Shown here: positions 1-6,878 of the stretch, one piece after another
Position numbering within the stretch: the first letter of the stretch is position 1
Layout: the number at the start of each line of letters is the position of its first letter
From: an uncultured Caryophanales bacterium
Lineage (GTDB): Bacteria; Bacillota_I; Bacilli_A; RFN20; CAG-826
NCBI GenBank assembly: GCA_937895315.1
Contig: CALAWM010000055.1
Coordinates: 1-7,487 of the forward strand
Direction: 5' to 3'
DNA: 7,487 nucleotides
Position numbers and translations under genes: made by a program
Notes under the pieces: model-generated
Told to the model about the DNA's origin: nothing
Seen by the model: only the letters and a program-made list of their open reading frames with translations
The model's database searches: none

Positions 1-1444
1 CCCGAAAGAAGAACGGATTAAACGGAAATATTTAAACTATAAATTACCGGATATCAATTTATTAAGTGATCCGGTCGAAAGTGGCCAAGAAGTTGAAAAT
101 GAAAAAGACGCCAAAGACTTTAGTGAACGGATTAATGTTTTCTTCCGTGACTTTAATATTGACGCTAATGTTGCTTCCTATACGATTGGATCAACCTTTA
201 CTCGGTATGAAATTAGTCTTGGACCAACCGAAACGATTAACTCCATTAAAAACTTAATGAATGATATTTCTTTAAGACTTAACGGCGCCTCAATTCGCTT
301 TGAACCAATTATTCCTGGGAAAGCATTAAGTGGGATTGAAGTTGCCAATAAGCACCGTACCATCGTTAATTTTAAAGAATCAATCTTACGTATTGCCCAA
401 GAAAAGAAGAAAAAATACTATATCCCGATGGGGAAAGATGTCGCCGGTAATATTATCTTTTCACCCTTTGGCGATTTCCCGCACCTCTTAGTGGCCGGGG
501 CGACTGGAAGTGGGAAGAGTGTTTTTATTCACACCGTTTTAACTTCCTTAATTATGTTCCATACTCCCAATGAATTACGACTCCTTTTAATTGACCCGAA
601 ACGGGTTGAATTAGCCCAATATAACAATATTCCCCATTTATTAGCTCCAATTGTTAAAGAACCAAGTGAAGCAAAAGTTGCCCTTGATCGGCTCATTGAT
701 GAAATGGAACGCCGTTACAAATTATTTGAAACGACAAGTGTTAGTAAATTTAGTGAATATAACGAAGTTATTGAAGAATTAGGTGGCGAGCAAATACCTT
801 TAATCATTGCGATTGTTGATGAATTTGCCGACCTTTTTGAAAGCGAAAAAGAAGTATCTACTAGTGTTTTACGGCTTGTGCAAAAATCACGGGCGGCTGG
901 TATTCACCTCTTAATTGCTACTCAACGGCCAAGTGTCCAAGTTATCACTGGGAATATTAAAGCCAATATTCCAAGCCGGGTCGCCTTTATGACCGCGAGC
1001 GTTACCGACTCAATGACGATTTTAGGACAAGGTGGCGCCGAATTACTATTAGGATATGGTGATATGTTAGTTGATAGTATTACCGTGGGACGTGGCTTTG
1101 TCCGGGTCCAAGCCCCCTTTATTCCGGTTAAAGAAGTATTACGAATTACCAATTATTTGCGGAATACTTATGAAACAGATTTCCATCCTGATTTCACTGA
1201 TTTAAAAGAAAAGGTTAATGTATTTGGAAATGGTCCAGCGGCGGATGATGAATTATATCCAAGTGTCGTGGCCTTTGTTGAAACCCAAGATACAATTTCC
1301 ATTAGTCGCTTACAGCAACAGTTTGGCTTAGGCTGGCCTCGCGCCCGCGGATTATATGATTTATTAGTGCAAAATGGAGTTGTTGCCCCTCCTGATGAAG
1401 CCAATAGTGCTAAAGGAGCGGTTGTTATTATTAATCGAAAGTAG
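1..1444 (+). CDS. ftsK: DNA translocase FtsK/SpoIIIE family, 5'-truncated by the window edge
   Basis: This is an ATP-driven double-stranded DNA pump that moves chromosomal DNA through the closing division (or sporulation) septum. The reading frame is open from base 2 without a start, so the N-terminal membrane segments and linker lie upstream; 480 residues are visible. In fragment numbering, a conserved LPDINLLSDP stretch is at 15-24 and the alpha/beta domain runs to about 120, including FTRYEISLGPT and IPGKALSGIEV. The RecA-like motor follows: Walker A GATGSGKS at 166-173 (bases 497-520), IDPKRVELAQYNNIPHLL just after it, Walker B IIAIVDEF with the Asp near 273, and ATQRPSVQVITG. A winged-helix gamma domain occupies about 416-480 and ends in GAVVIINRK. 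The recognition-helix region reads GWPRARGLYDLL, where many homologues have GYNRAAR or GYTRAAR. The TAG stop overlaps the acpS ribosome site, so acpS is probably co-transcribed. Whether it is FtsK or the sporulation paralogue SpoIIIE cannot be decided from this fragment. Confidence 0.96.
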   Translation, partial: PKEERIKRKYLNYKLPDINLLSDPVESGQEVENEKDAKDFSERINVFFRDFNIDANVASYTIGSTFTRYEISLGPTETINSIKNLMNDISLRLNGASIRFEPIIPGKALSGIEVANKHRTIVNFKESILRIAQEKKKKYYIPMGKDVAGNIIFSPFGDFPHLLVAGATGSGKSVFIHTVLTSLIMFHTPNELRLLLIDPKRVELAQYNNIPHLLAPIVKEPSEAKVALDRLIDEMERRYKLFETTSVSKFSEYNEVIEELGGEQIPLIIAIVDEFADLFESEKEVSTSVLRLVQKSRAAGIHLLIATQRPSVQVITGNIKANIPSRVAFMTASVTDSMTILGQGGAELLLGYGDMLVDSITVGRGFVRVQAPFIPVKEVLRITNYLRNTYETDFHPDFTDLKEKVNVFGNGPAADDELYPSVVAFVETQDTISISRLQQQFGLGWPRARGLYDLLVQNGVVAPPDEANSAKGAVVIINRK

Positions 1445-1456
1445 AGGAGGACGAAT

Positions 1457-1777
1457 ATGGCAGTTGGTATTGATATTGTCTACATTCCCCGCTTTGTCGG
1501 AAAAGAAAAACTGGCGGCGCGTATTTTATCGCCAAATGAGTTAGAAATTTATAAGAATCGCCCGAATAAGGAAGAGTTTTTAGCCGGACGTTTTGCTGCA
1601 AAAGAAGCTTTCTTGAAAGCGATTGTTGAAGGAATTGGCCGGATTGCCTTCACGAAAATTGATATTGTATATCAACGTGATGGTCGTCCCGAAATTCATT
1701 ACGGGGGCAAAATATACCCTGTATCAATTAGTCACGATGGCGATTACGCCGTGGCAATTGTCGAGATTAAGGAGTAA
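1457..1777 (+). CDS. acpS: Holo-[acyl-carrier-protein] synthase AcpS
   Basis: The enzyme transfers 4'-phosphopantetheine from coenzyme A to a serine of apo-acyl carrier protein, switching on fatty acid synthesis in the cytoplasm. The 106 residues carry the family's marks. GIDIV at 4-8 contains the metal-binding Asp6. FLAGRFAAKEAFLKA at 41-55 contains the second metal ligand Glu50. VSISHDGDYAVAIV lies at the C-terminus (89-102). The protein is somewhat short, since characterised AcpS enzymes are usually about 115-125 residues; the missing length seems to lie in the N-terminal helix region and the loop after GIGR. Both metal ligands remain, so it should be active. The start is fixed by a perfect AGAGGAGG (1443-1450) six bases before the ATG. 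That ribosome site overlaps the ftsK stop codon, and the gap between the genes is only 12 bases. Confidence 0.95.
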   Translation: MAVGIDIVYIPRFVGKEKLAARILSPNELEIYKNRPNKEEFLAGRFAAKEAFLKAIVEGIGRIAFTKIDIVYQRDGRPEIHYGGKIYPVSISHDGDYAVAIVEIKE

Positions 1778-1785
1778 GAATATTT

Positions 1786-3954
1786 ATGGCATTTGGTCAA
1801 TTTAGTGCGCATCTTATTAGCCCGCGCGTCATTCGGGTTGTCTTATATAGTGATAAATATCATTATGAACAAACAAAAGTCACCATTTATGATGACTTTG
1901 ATAAACTAGTTCCTTTTAGCACCAAGACAAAAACTCAGCAATATAAGGTCACAACTTATGAATTAACGTTAGAGCAACCCTTTGTCCTTGGCCAAAACTA
2001 TAAAATATATTTACAAAACTTTGGTCAAGTGCCGCTTAATGTTAGTGAAGCGACGACTTTTCCAAACTTTGATGAAGACTATTTATATCATGGGGAATTA
2101 GGTCCGCAATACACAAAAGAAGCGACCACTTTTAAAATATGGGCGCCCTTAGCCAGTCGGGTCATTATAAAATATTACTTACCCAACAATAAAAACTTTT
2201 TATATCGTAAACTTAAACGCGGTGAACGCGGTGTTTATGAATATACGCTTGAAGGTGATCTTGATGGCTTACGTTACACTTATTTAGTGCTTAATAATGG
2301 GCTTGAAGAAGAAGTAACCGATCCTTACGCCAAAAGCAGTGGACCAAACGGGCAATATAGTTATGTCATTAATCCTGAACGTTTAAAGATGGAAATGAAT
2401 GATAAGTGCTTACCACCCTTTAATAGTCCTACCGAAGCAATCATATATGAAACAAGTGTCCGTGACCAAACAGTCGACGAACGGACTGATATTGAATATC
2501 GGGCAACATTTGCTGGGATGATTGAAGAAGGCCGCAAAGTGAAAGATCTTTACCCGGCTGGCTTTGATTATTTAAAAGATTTAGGTATTACCCACCTCCA
2601 ATTAATGCCAGTCTATGACTTTAAAACCGTTGATGAAACAAAGAAATGGCAAAGTTATAACTGGGGTTATGATCCGCAACAATATTTTGTGCTTGAAGGA
2701 AGTTATGCCCGCGACGCAAATGATCCATATAATCGTATTATTGACTTTAAAAAGATGGTTGCCCGTTACCATGAAGTTGGTATTCGGATTGTGCTTGATG
2801 TCGTTTTCAATCACGTTTATGAGCACGAAACAAGTGTCTTTGAAAAGATTGTTCCAAATTATTATTTCCGGAAGACAAGTGAAGGGGTTATAAGTAATGG
2901 GAGCGGTGTCGGTAATGACTTTGCCAGTGAAAGACCGATGGTGCGCCGTTTAATTGTCGATGCTTGTGTTTATTACGCTAAAGAATTAGGAGTCGATGGC
3001 TTCCGTTTTGACTTAATGGGGCTTATTGACATTGATACAATGGATGAAGTTGTCGCTAAAATGAAAGAAATTAAACAAGACTTTATGGTTTATGGCGAAG
3101 GCTGGGAAATGGCCACCACCGTCCGTAAAGATCAACTCGCCCATCACGGAAATGCCTTTAAAACGAAAGAATTAGGCTTTTTCAATGATGCTTTCCGCGA
3201 AATTAATAAAGGGGCAAGTTTCCCTGAACACCTTCATGAACGTGGTTATCTTTTAGGAGCCACTAATTATCGGGATGGCTTTTATTTTGCCTATGCCGGC
3301 AGTGTCTTAAATACTACATTCACTCCACGATATCTTGATGCTTCACAAAGTATCAATTACGTTGAATGTCATGATAACGGAGTCATTATTGATAAAATGG
3401 CGGTCAGTAATCCCCAAGAAAGTATTGATACCCACCTTACAAGATTAATGAGTTTGAATACGATTGTGATGTTAGCCTTTGGTGTTCCCTTTTTCCACCG
3501 TGGTCAAGAAATTGGCGTATCCAAATATGGTGATCAAAATTCCTATAAAAGTAGTGATAAAATTAACCAATTCCCCTATACTTTAGCCTATAAAAGAAGT
3601 TATATGGTCGAATACTTTAAAGCCTTAACGGCGTTACGGAAGGAATGCGTTTTCCTTCATGAAAAAGACCCGAAAAAGATTAAAGCCATGGTTACTTTTA
3701 ATAGTTTACCAAATGGGGCAAGTGAAATTATTTATAACCCAGAATTTGACTTATCACCCTATACCGATTTTCATGTTTTTGTAAATCCCAATAGTGAACC
3801 GATGTTTGTCGATTTAAAGAAACCTTTAAAGATGATTTTAAATCGCGCGGGTTATATTGCCGGACGCCATAACGAGTACATTGAACGTACGATGGTCGCT
3901 CCCTATAGTGTAATTGTGCTAGGATTAAGAAGTGGAGATCTTGGCCCAAAATAA
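1786..3954 (+). CDS. pulA: Type I pullulanase (cytoplasmic alpha-1,6 debranching enzyme, AmyX-like)
   Basis: It hydrolyses alpha-1,6 branch points in pullulan, glycogen-derived or starch-derived maltodextrins (glycoside hydrolase family 13). The 722 residues closely match the length of Bacillus subtilis AmyX. An N-terminal pullulanase accessory domain (about 1-95) is followed by a CBM48-like beta-sandwich beginning YHGELGPQYT (101-110) with FKIWAPLA. The catalytic barrel has the pullulanase signature YNWGYDP at 291-297, region I DVVFNH at 338-343, region II GFRFDLMG with predicted nucleophile Asp409, region III YGEGW with predicted acid/base Glu438, and region IV ECHDN with predicted transition-state stabiliser Asp530. 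The N-terminus MAFGQFSAHLISPRVIRV lacks a signal peptide, so it probably acts inside the cell on imported or stored glucans. AAGGAG at 1769-1774, inside the end of acpS, sits 11 bases before the ATG; the gap to acpS is 8 bases. No other glycogen or maltodextrin gene is present in the window. Confidence 0.96.
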   Translation: MAFGQFSAHLISPRVIRVVLYSDKYHYEQTKVTIYDDFDKLVPFSTKTKTQQYKVTTYELTLEQPFVLGQNYKIYLQNFGQVPLNVSEATTFPNFDEDYLYHGELGPQYTKEATTFKIWAPLASRVIIKYYLPNNKNFLYRKLKRGERGVYEYTLEGDLDGLRYTYLVLNNGLEEEVTDPYAKSSGPNGQYSYVINPERLKMEMNDKCLPPFNSPTEAIIYETSVRDQTVDERTDIEYRATFAGMIEEGRKVKDLYPAGFDYLKDLGITHLQLMPVYDFKTVDETKKWQSYNWGYDPQQYFVLEGSYARDANDPYNRIIDFKKMVARYHEVGIRIVLDVVFNHVYEHETSVFEKIVPNYYFRKTSEGVISNGSGVGNDFASERPMVRRLIVDACVYYAKELGVDGFRFDLMGLIDIDTMDEVVAKMKEIKQDFMVYGEGWEMATTVRKDQLAHHGNAFKTKELGFFNDAFREINKGASFPEHLHERGYLLGATNYRDGFYFAYAGSVLNTTFTPRYLDASQSINYVECHDNGVIIDKMAVSNPQESIDTHLTRLMSLNTIVMLAFGVPFFHRGQEIGVSKYGDQNSYKSSDKINQFPYTLAYKRSYMVEYFKALTALRKECVFLHEKDPKKIKAMVTFNSLPNGASEIIYNPEFDLSPYTDFHVFVNPNSEPMFVDLKKPLKMILNRAGYIAGRHNEYIERTMVAPYSVIVLGLRSGDLGPK

Positions 3955-3975
3955 ATAGAAAGGAGACGACATTTC

Positions 3976-4233
3976 ATGCTAACTGCTGTTTTTATCATGG
4001 GAAAGCTTGGCGAAATTGAAAGTGATTATCGCTATATTTACGTGGAAAAAGTTCCTGAACCAGATTATGATGAAAAAAGTCCCCTATTTGACAAATTCAA
4101 AGTCAAAATGTGGTCATATCTTCCTGGTATTCTTCATAAGATGAAGGATGGAACAATGGTCACCATCAAAGGCCGCCTTGAAGAACAAGATGGTGAAACC
4201 TTTGTGATTGCTGAGTTAATAAGAGGAGTGTAA
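3976..4233 (+). CDS. Small OB-fold protein, similar to single-stranded DNA-binding proteins
   Basis: An 85-residue protein without a firmly recognisable family. Its pattern resembles the OB fold of SSB proteins: a first strand AVFIMGKLGEI (4-14), a strand pair around YRYIYVEKV (18-26), then FDKFKVKMWSYLPGILHKMKDGTMVTIKGRLE in 38-69. This last part parallels the SSB pattern 'strand with Trp (W46) - helix - KGxxVxVxGRL'. A final strand ETFVIAEL closes the barrel. It lacks the disordered tail and acidic C-terminal tip that SSBs use to recruit partners, and it is much shorter than replicative SSB (about 110-180 residues), so it is unlikely to be the main cellular SSB. AAAGGAG at 3959-3965 lies 10 bases before the ATG and supports this start. 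It is 21 bases after pulA and 2 bases before plsC, so it is surely part of the same operon. Nucleic-acid binding is inference from fold resemblance only; another OB-fold role is possible. Confidence 0.85.
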   Translation: MLTAVFIMGKLGEIESDYRYIYVEKVPEPDYDEKSPLFDKFKVKMWSYLPGILHKMKDGTMVTIKGRLEEQDGETFVIAELIRGV

Positions 4234-4235
4234 AA

Positions 4236-5027
4236 ATGTTTAAATACTTTATTTGGGTTTTTAAAGCCGGGATCCCGATTGTGTGGAATTATTTTACCTG
4301 GATGCGCCGCTACGCAAAACACCCCGAACGTTATTCGCGAGAAGAACGCTTTGCCCGCGCGCAAAAATTTACCCGTAAAGTGTTAAAACGCCTCAAAGTC
4401 GATGTTGAAATTCGTAATATGCCGGTATTATCAAAAGAGAAGGTTTATTATTTTGTTGGTAATCATACGTCACTGATGGATGCATTAGTTACCCTTGCCT
4501 ATATGCCACTTCCCGTTCATTATGTTTCCAAAGTCGAAAATGAAAAAATCCCCTTTGTCGGGACGATGTTTAAAGTCGTCGGCGGAGTGCTTATTGAACG
4601 CGATAATTTAAAGCAAGAAATCAAAGCAATGCAGACGACAAGAGAATCTTTAGGAAAAGGAGAAACTAGTTGGATTTTATTCCCGGAAGGTACTAGAAAT
4701 AAAGATTATCATGCCCCCCTATTAGAGTATAAAGCCGGTGCCTTTAAAGCCCCTTTACAAACTAATACGGAAATTGTCCCCTTTGTGTTATGGGGTAATC
4801 AGTTGATTTTGCCAAAGAAAACCCGGGCAAAGCGCTATAAAGTTATTATGGAATACTTGCCTCCAGTAGATCCGTCTGGTACAACGCAAGAAATTGCCAG
4901 TAATATCCAAAGTGCGAGCCAAGAAGTGGCCAATCGCTTAAAAGAGGAATACTTCCAAACCCAAAAACTTAATAAGTATGGCCGCTTAATGATTGATCCG
5001 GCATTAATTACGAAAAAAGAAGATTAG
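4236..5027 (+). CDS. plsC: 1-acyl-sn-glycerol-3-phosphate acyltransferase (PlsC family)
   Basis: It adds the second acyl chain to lysophosphatidic acid, giving phosphatidic acid, the precursor of membrane phospholipids. The 263 residues show the acyltransferase blocks in order. Block I is NHTSLMD at 76-82 (the HX4D catalytic pair His77/Asp82). Block II is GGVLIERDN at 116-124. Block III is LFPEGTRN at 148-155, which binds the glycerol phosphate. Block IV is IVPFVLWG at 180-187. The N-terminal FKYFIWVFKAGIPIVWNYFTW is hydrophobic and aromatic, suggesting association with the inner face of the membrane. The start is set by AGAGGAG (4222-4228) seven bases upstream, inside the end of the OB-fold gene. 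A terminator follows at once, making this the last gene of the operon. Its partner in lipid synthesis here is acpS, since PlsC may take acyl chains from ACP or CoA. Exact donor and substrate are not visible; PlsC-like paralogues with other acceptors exist. Confidence 0.93.
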   Translation: MFKYFIWVFKAGIPIVWNYFTWMRRYAKHPERYSREERFARAQKFTRKVLKRLKVDVEIRNMPVLSKEKVYYFVGNHTSLMDALVTLAYMPLPVHYVSKVENEKIPFVGTMFKVVGGVLIERDNLKQEIKAMQTTRESLGKGETSWILFPEGTRNKDYHAPLLEYKAGAFKAPLQTNTEIVPFVLWGNQLILPKKTRAKRYKVIMEYLPPVDPSGTTQEIASNIQSASQEVANRLKEEYFQTQKLNKYGRLMIDPALITKKED

Positions 5028-5033
5028 CTTAGA

Positions 5034-5061
5034 GGGGTAAGCGTAAAACTTACCCTTTTTT
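5034..5061 (+). terminator. Intrinsic terminator after plsC
   Basis: A perfect 7-bp stem GGGTAAG (5035-5041) pairs with CTTACCC (5049-5055) around a 7-base loop and is followed by six T residues (5056-5061). It starts 7 bases after the plsC stop. The opposite strand has no T-run after the hairpin, so it works in the plus direction only. It closes the ftsK-acpS-pulA-OB-plsC unit and separates it from pdp. Confidence 0.93.
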
Positions 5062-5082
5062 AATACATTTCATATATTTTAT

Positions 5083-5107
5083 GGTAATATTTTTACCTAT
5101 GGTAAAA
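5083..5107. promoter_or_regulatory. Possible operator: GGTAA/TTACC inverted repeats over the pdp -10 box
   Basis: TTTTACC (5091-5097), the spacer TAT and GGTAAAA (5101-5107) form a perfect 7-3-7 palindrome that covers the predicted -10 element. A further GGTAA at 5083-5087 pairs with the same TTACC (5093-5097), and ATGGTAA occurs twice 18 bases apart (5081 and 5099). A protein bound here would block RNA polymerase, so repression of the nucleoside salvage genes is plausible. I cannot assign a regulator family: the site lacks the central CG expected for a CcpA/LacI-type site. Confidence 0.4.
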
Positions 5108-5108
5108 T
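5098..5108 (+). promoter_or_regulatory. Predicted extended -10 promoter for pdp-dtd-mnmA
   Basis: TATGGTAAAAT matches the extended -10 pattern TRTGnTATAAT with one mismatch in the hexamer (TAAAAT, 5103-5108). No good -35 hexamer is found 16-18 bases upstream (TATGGT or neighbours), which is typical for extended -10 promoters. A start near 5114-5116 would give a leader of about 20 bases just reaching the ribosome site. The location directly after a terminator and before a gene makes a promoter very likely here; the exact box is inferred. Confidence 0.65.
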
Positions 5109-5117
5109 ATATCTAAT

Positions 5118-5124
5118 AGAGGAG
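5118..5124 (+). promoter_or_regulatory. Ribosome binding site of pdp
   Basis: AGAGGAG lies nine bases before the ATG at 5134. A second in-frame ATG at 5140 is 15 bases away, so this spacing favours 5134 as the start. Confidence 0.85.
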
Positions 5125-5133
5125 ACTTTAACT

Positions 5134-6441
5134 ATGCGCATGTATGATATTATTTGTAAAAAAAGAGATGGTTTTTCGCTTACTAGTCAAGAAATTCAGT
5201 TTTTTATTGATGGCGTAACGAATAAAACAATTCCGGATTACCAAACAAGTAGTCTTTTAATGGCCATTGTTTTAAAAGGAATGAACAAAGAAGAAACAGC
5301 AGCTTTAACTTTGGCGATGATGAAAAGTGGCGACATTATTGATTTAAGCCAAATTGAAGGGATTAAGGTTGATAAACATAGCACCGGGGGTGTGGGTGAT
5401 AAAACAAGTTTAGTTTTAGGACCATTAGTTGCCAGTTTTGGCGTCAAAGTCGCCAAGATGAGCGGACGTGGTCTTGGTCATACCGGTGGCACCCTTGATA
5501 AACTTGAAGCAATTCCCGGAACAAAGATTGAAATTGAACGGGACGCTTTTATTAAACAAGTTAATGAAATTGGCTGTGCCATCATTGGCCAAAGTGGACA
5601 TTTAGGGCCCGCCGATAAGAAATTATATGCATTACGCGATGTAACTGGGACTGTTGAATCAATTCCTTTAATCGCTAGTAGTATTATGTCGAAAAAACTT
5701 GCCAGTGGCAGCGATACGATTTTACTTGATGTTAAGTTTGGAAGTGGCGCCTTTATGAAGACGCTTGAAGATGCCAAAAAACTTGCTGAAGCCATGGTCG
5801 CAATTGGTAAAAGTCTAAAACGCGATACGCGAGCAATCTTAACCGATATGGATCAACCGCTTGGTTTAGCCGTTGGTAATGCGCTTGAAGTTAAAGAAGC
5901 AATTGCCACTTTAAAAGGCGAAGGACCAAGTGATTTAACGACCCTTTGTTTAGAAGCAAGTGCGATTATGCTTGAACAAGCGGGCGTTGTTAAAAATGCC
6001 AAAGATGCTTATCCGGCGTTAGAAGCCAAAATTAAAAGTGGGGAAGCGCTCCTTAAACTTGTCGAAATGATCAAAGCGCAAGGTGGCGACGAAACTTATA
6101 TTACAAATCCGGAAAAATTTGTAAAAAGTGCCCATGTCTTTGAAGTTTTAGCGACGAGTGCTGGATACGTGCAACATATTGATAGTTTAGCAATCGGGAT
6201 TGCCAGTATGAAACTAGGTGGTGGCCGCGAAACTTATGAAGATGTTATTGATATGTCCGCCGGCATTGTCTTAAATAAAAAAGTAGGAGATCAAGTGCAA
6301 ATTGGTGATCGGTTAGCCCTTGTTTATACTAATAAAAGTGATGACGTGTCCCGTCCTATTTTAGTGGATGTTCATGATGCCTTTACTTATAGTAAGACAA
6401 AGTTTGAAGTTAAACCAATTATTCACGCATACATTAAATAA
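5134..6441 (+). CDS. pdp: Pyrimidine-nucleoside phosphorylase
   Basis: It splits uridine, deoxyuridine and thymidine with phosphate into the free base and (deoxy)ribose 1-phosphate, in cytoplasmic nucleoside salvage. The 435 residues match the usual length (about 433). The phosphate-binding loop [13 protein letters not shown] is at 81-93, and the family signature [16 protein letters not shown] is at 110-125. [24 protein letters not shown] at 165-188 supplies the predicted base-binding Arg168, Ser183 and Lys187, equivalent to Arg171, Ser186 and Lys190 of E. coli thymidine phosphorylase. Lys108 occupies the place where, as I recall, broad-specificity PyNP enzymes have Lys and thymidine-specific enzymes have Met, which favours Pdp over DeoA. 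The C-terminal domain (about 335-435) includes [19 protein letters not shown]. It is the first gene after the terminator and promoter, and its stop overlaps the dtd start by one base. The pentose phosphate produced would feed central metabolism, but no deoB or deoC is nearby. Confidence 0.96.
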   Translation: MRMYDIICKKRDGFSLTSQEIQFFIDGVTNKTIPDYQTSSLLMAIVLKGMNKEETAALTLAMMKSGDIIDLSQIEGIKVDKHSTGGVGDKTSLVLGPLVASFGVKVAKMSGRGLGHTGGTLDKLEAIPGTKIEIERDAFIKQVNEIGCAIIGQSGHLGPADKKLYALRDVTGTVESIPLIASSIMSKKLASGSDTILLDVKFGSGAFMKTLEDAKKLAEAMVAIGKSLKRDTRAILTDMDQPLGLAVGNALEVKEAIATLKGEGPSDLTTLCLEASAIMLEQAGVVKNAKDAYPALEAKIKSGEALLKLVEMIKAQGGDETYITNPEKFVKSAHVFEVLATSAGYVQHIDSLAIGIASMKLGGGRETYEDVIDMSAGIVLNKKVGDQVQIGDRLALVYTNKSDDVSRPILVDVHDAFTYSKTKFEVKPIIHAYIK

Positions 6442-6878
6442 TGAAAATTGTTGCCCAAATCGTTAAAGACGCCAAACTTTATATTGATGATTCGCTCTAT
6501 AGTGAAATTCCATATGGGCTTTTATTACTAGTGTCTTTTAAAGTGGGTGACACGAAAGAAGATGCGCTCTTAATGGCGGATAAAGTGTTAAAAATGCGTA
6601 TCTTTCCCGATGAATCGCAAAAAACAAACTTAAATATTTCCGATATTAATGGGGAAATCTTAAGTGTTAGTCAATTTACCATCTATGGTGAATTTAAAGG
6701 ACGACGACCTTCCTTCACAAATGTGCTTCCTGGGGCGCAAAGCAAGGAACTTTATGATATATTTAACAAGGCCTTAAATGAGGTTATTACGGTAAAAACC
6801 GGCGTTTTTGGGGCAATGATGAATATTAGTTTCACCAATGTTGGTCCTGTAACGTATATTTTGGAAGAAAATGCATAA
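6441..6878 (+). CDS. dtd: D-aminoacyl-tRNA deacylase
   Basis: It removes D-amino acids (and mischarged glycine) from tRNA, recycling the tRNA and protecting translation from D-amino acids. The 145 residues are full length for the family. Visible motifs are [11 protein letters not shown] (48-58), the active-site [16 protein letters not shown] (77-92) containing Ser77-Gln78-Phe79-Thr80, [11 protein letters not shown] (120-130), and the Gly-cisPro loop NVGPVT at 133-138. The last is usually NDGPVT, so an Asp-to-Val change has occurred outside the essential Gly-Pro. The ATG shares its A with the last base of the pdp stop (TAATG), and no convincing Shine-Dalgarno precedes it, so translation probably depends on ribosomes finishing pdp. 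Its 3' end overlaps mnmA by 8 bases, linking two tRNA-directed functions. Confidence 0.95.
   Translation: MKIVAQIVKDAKLYIDDSLYSEIPYGLLLLVSFKVGDTKEDALLMADKVLKMRIFPDESQKTNLNISDINGEILSVSQFTIYGEFKGRRPSFTNVLPGAQSKELYDIFNKALNEVITVKTGVFGAMMNISFTNVGPVTYILEENA
6863..6867 (+). promoter_or_regulatory. Weak ribosome binding site of mnmA inside dtd
   Basis: GGAAG lies only three bases before the mnmA ATG at 6871, weaker and closer than the AGGAG sites of the other genes. The 8-base overlap with dtd suggests translational coupling as the main route of initiation. The in-frame ATG at 6901 has no such sequence and would leave almost nothing ahead of the PP-loop. Confidence 0.45.

Noticed and set aside
66..257. 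A 63-residue plus-strand open frame near the window start
   Set aside because: It lies wholly within the ftsK reading frame, which is open from base 2 and encodes recognisable FtsK alpha/beta-domain sequence; it has no ribosome site or family resemblance.
257..259. ATG at 257 as the start of the FtsK gene
   Set aside because: The same frame continues upstream to base 2 with conserved FtsK sequence (LPDINLLSDP, FTRYEISLGPT), so this is an internal Met and the gene is cut by the window edge.
3976..4233. The OB-fold gene as the cell's main SSB
   Set aside because: It is too short and lacks the flexible tail and acidic tip; its neighbours are not rpsF/rpsR, the usual companions of ssb.
5093..5119. 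TTTACC (5093-5098) as a -35 box with TAATAG as -10
   Set aside because: The -10 match is poor and transcription would begin inside or after the ribosome site; the extended -10 at 5098-5108 fits better.
5028..5133. A riboswitch or attenuator leader before pdp
   Set aside because: After the plsC terminator only about 70 bases remain and the predicted leader is about 20 bases; no aptamer-like structure or second terminator is visible.
5478..5795. A 105-residue minus-strand open frame opposite pdp, and other antisense frames of 60-80 residues
   Set aside because: They are opposite strongly conserved coding sequence, show no domain pattern and lack ribosome sites; they are shadows of codon bias.
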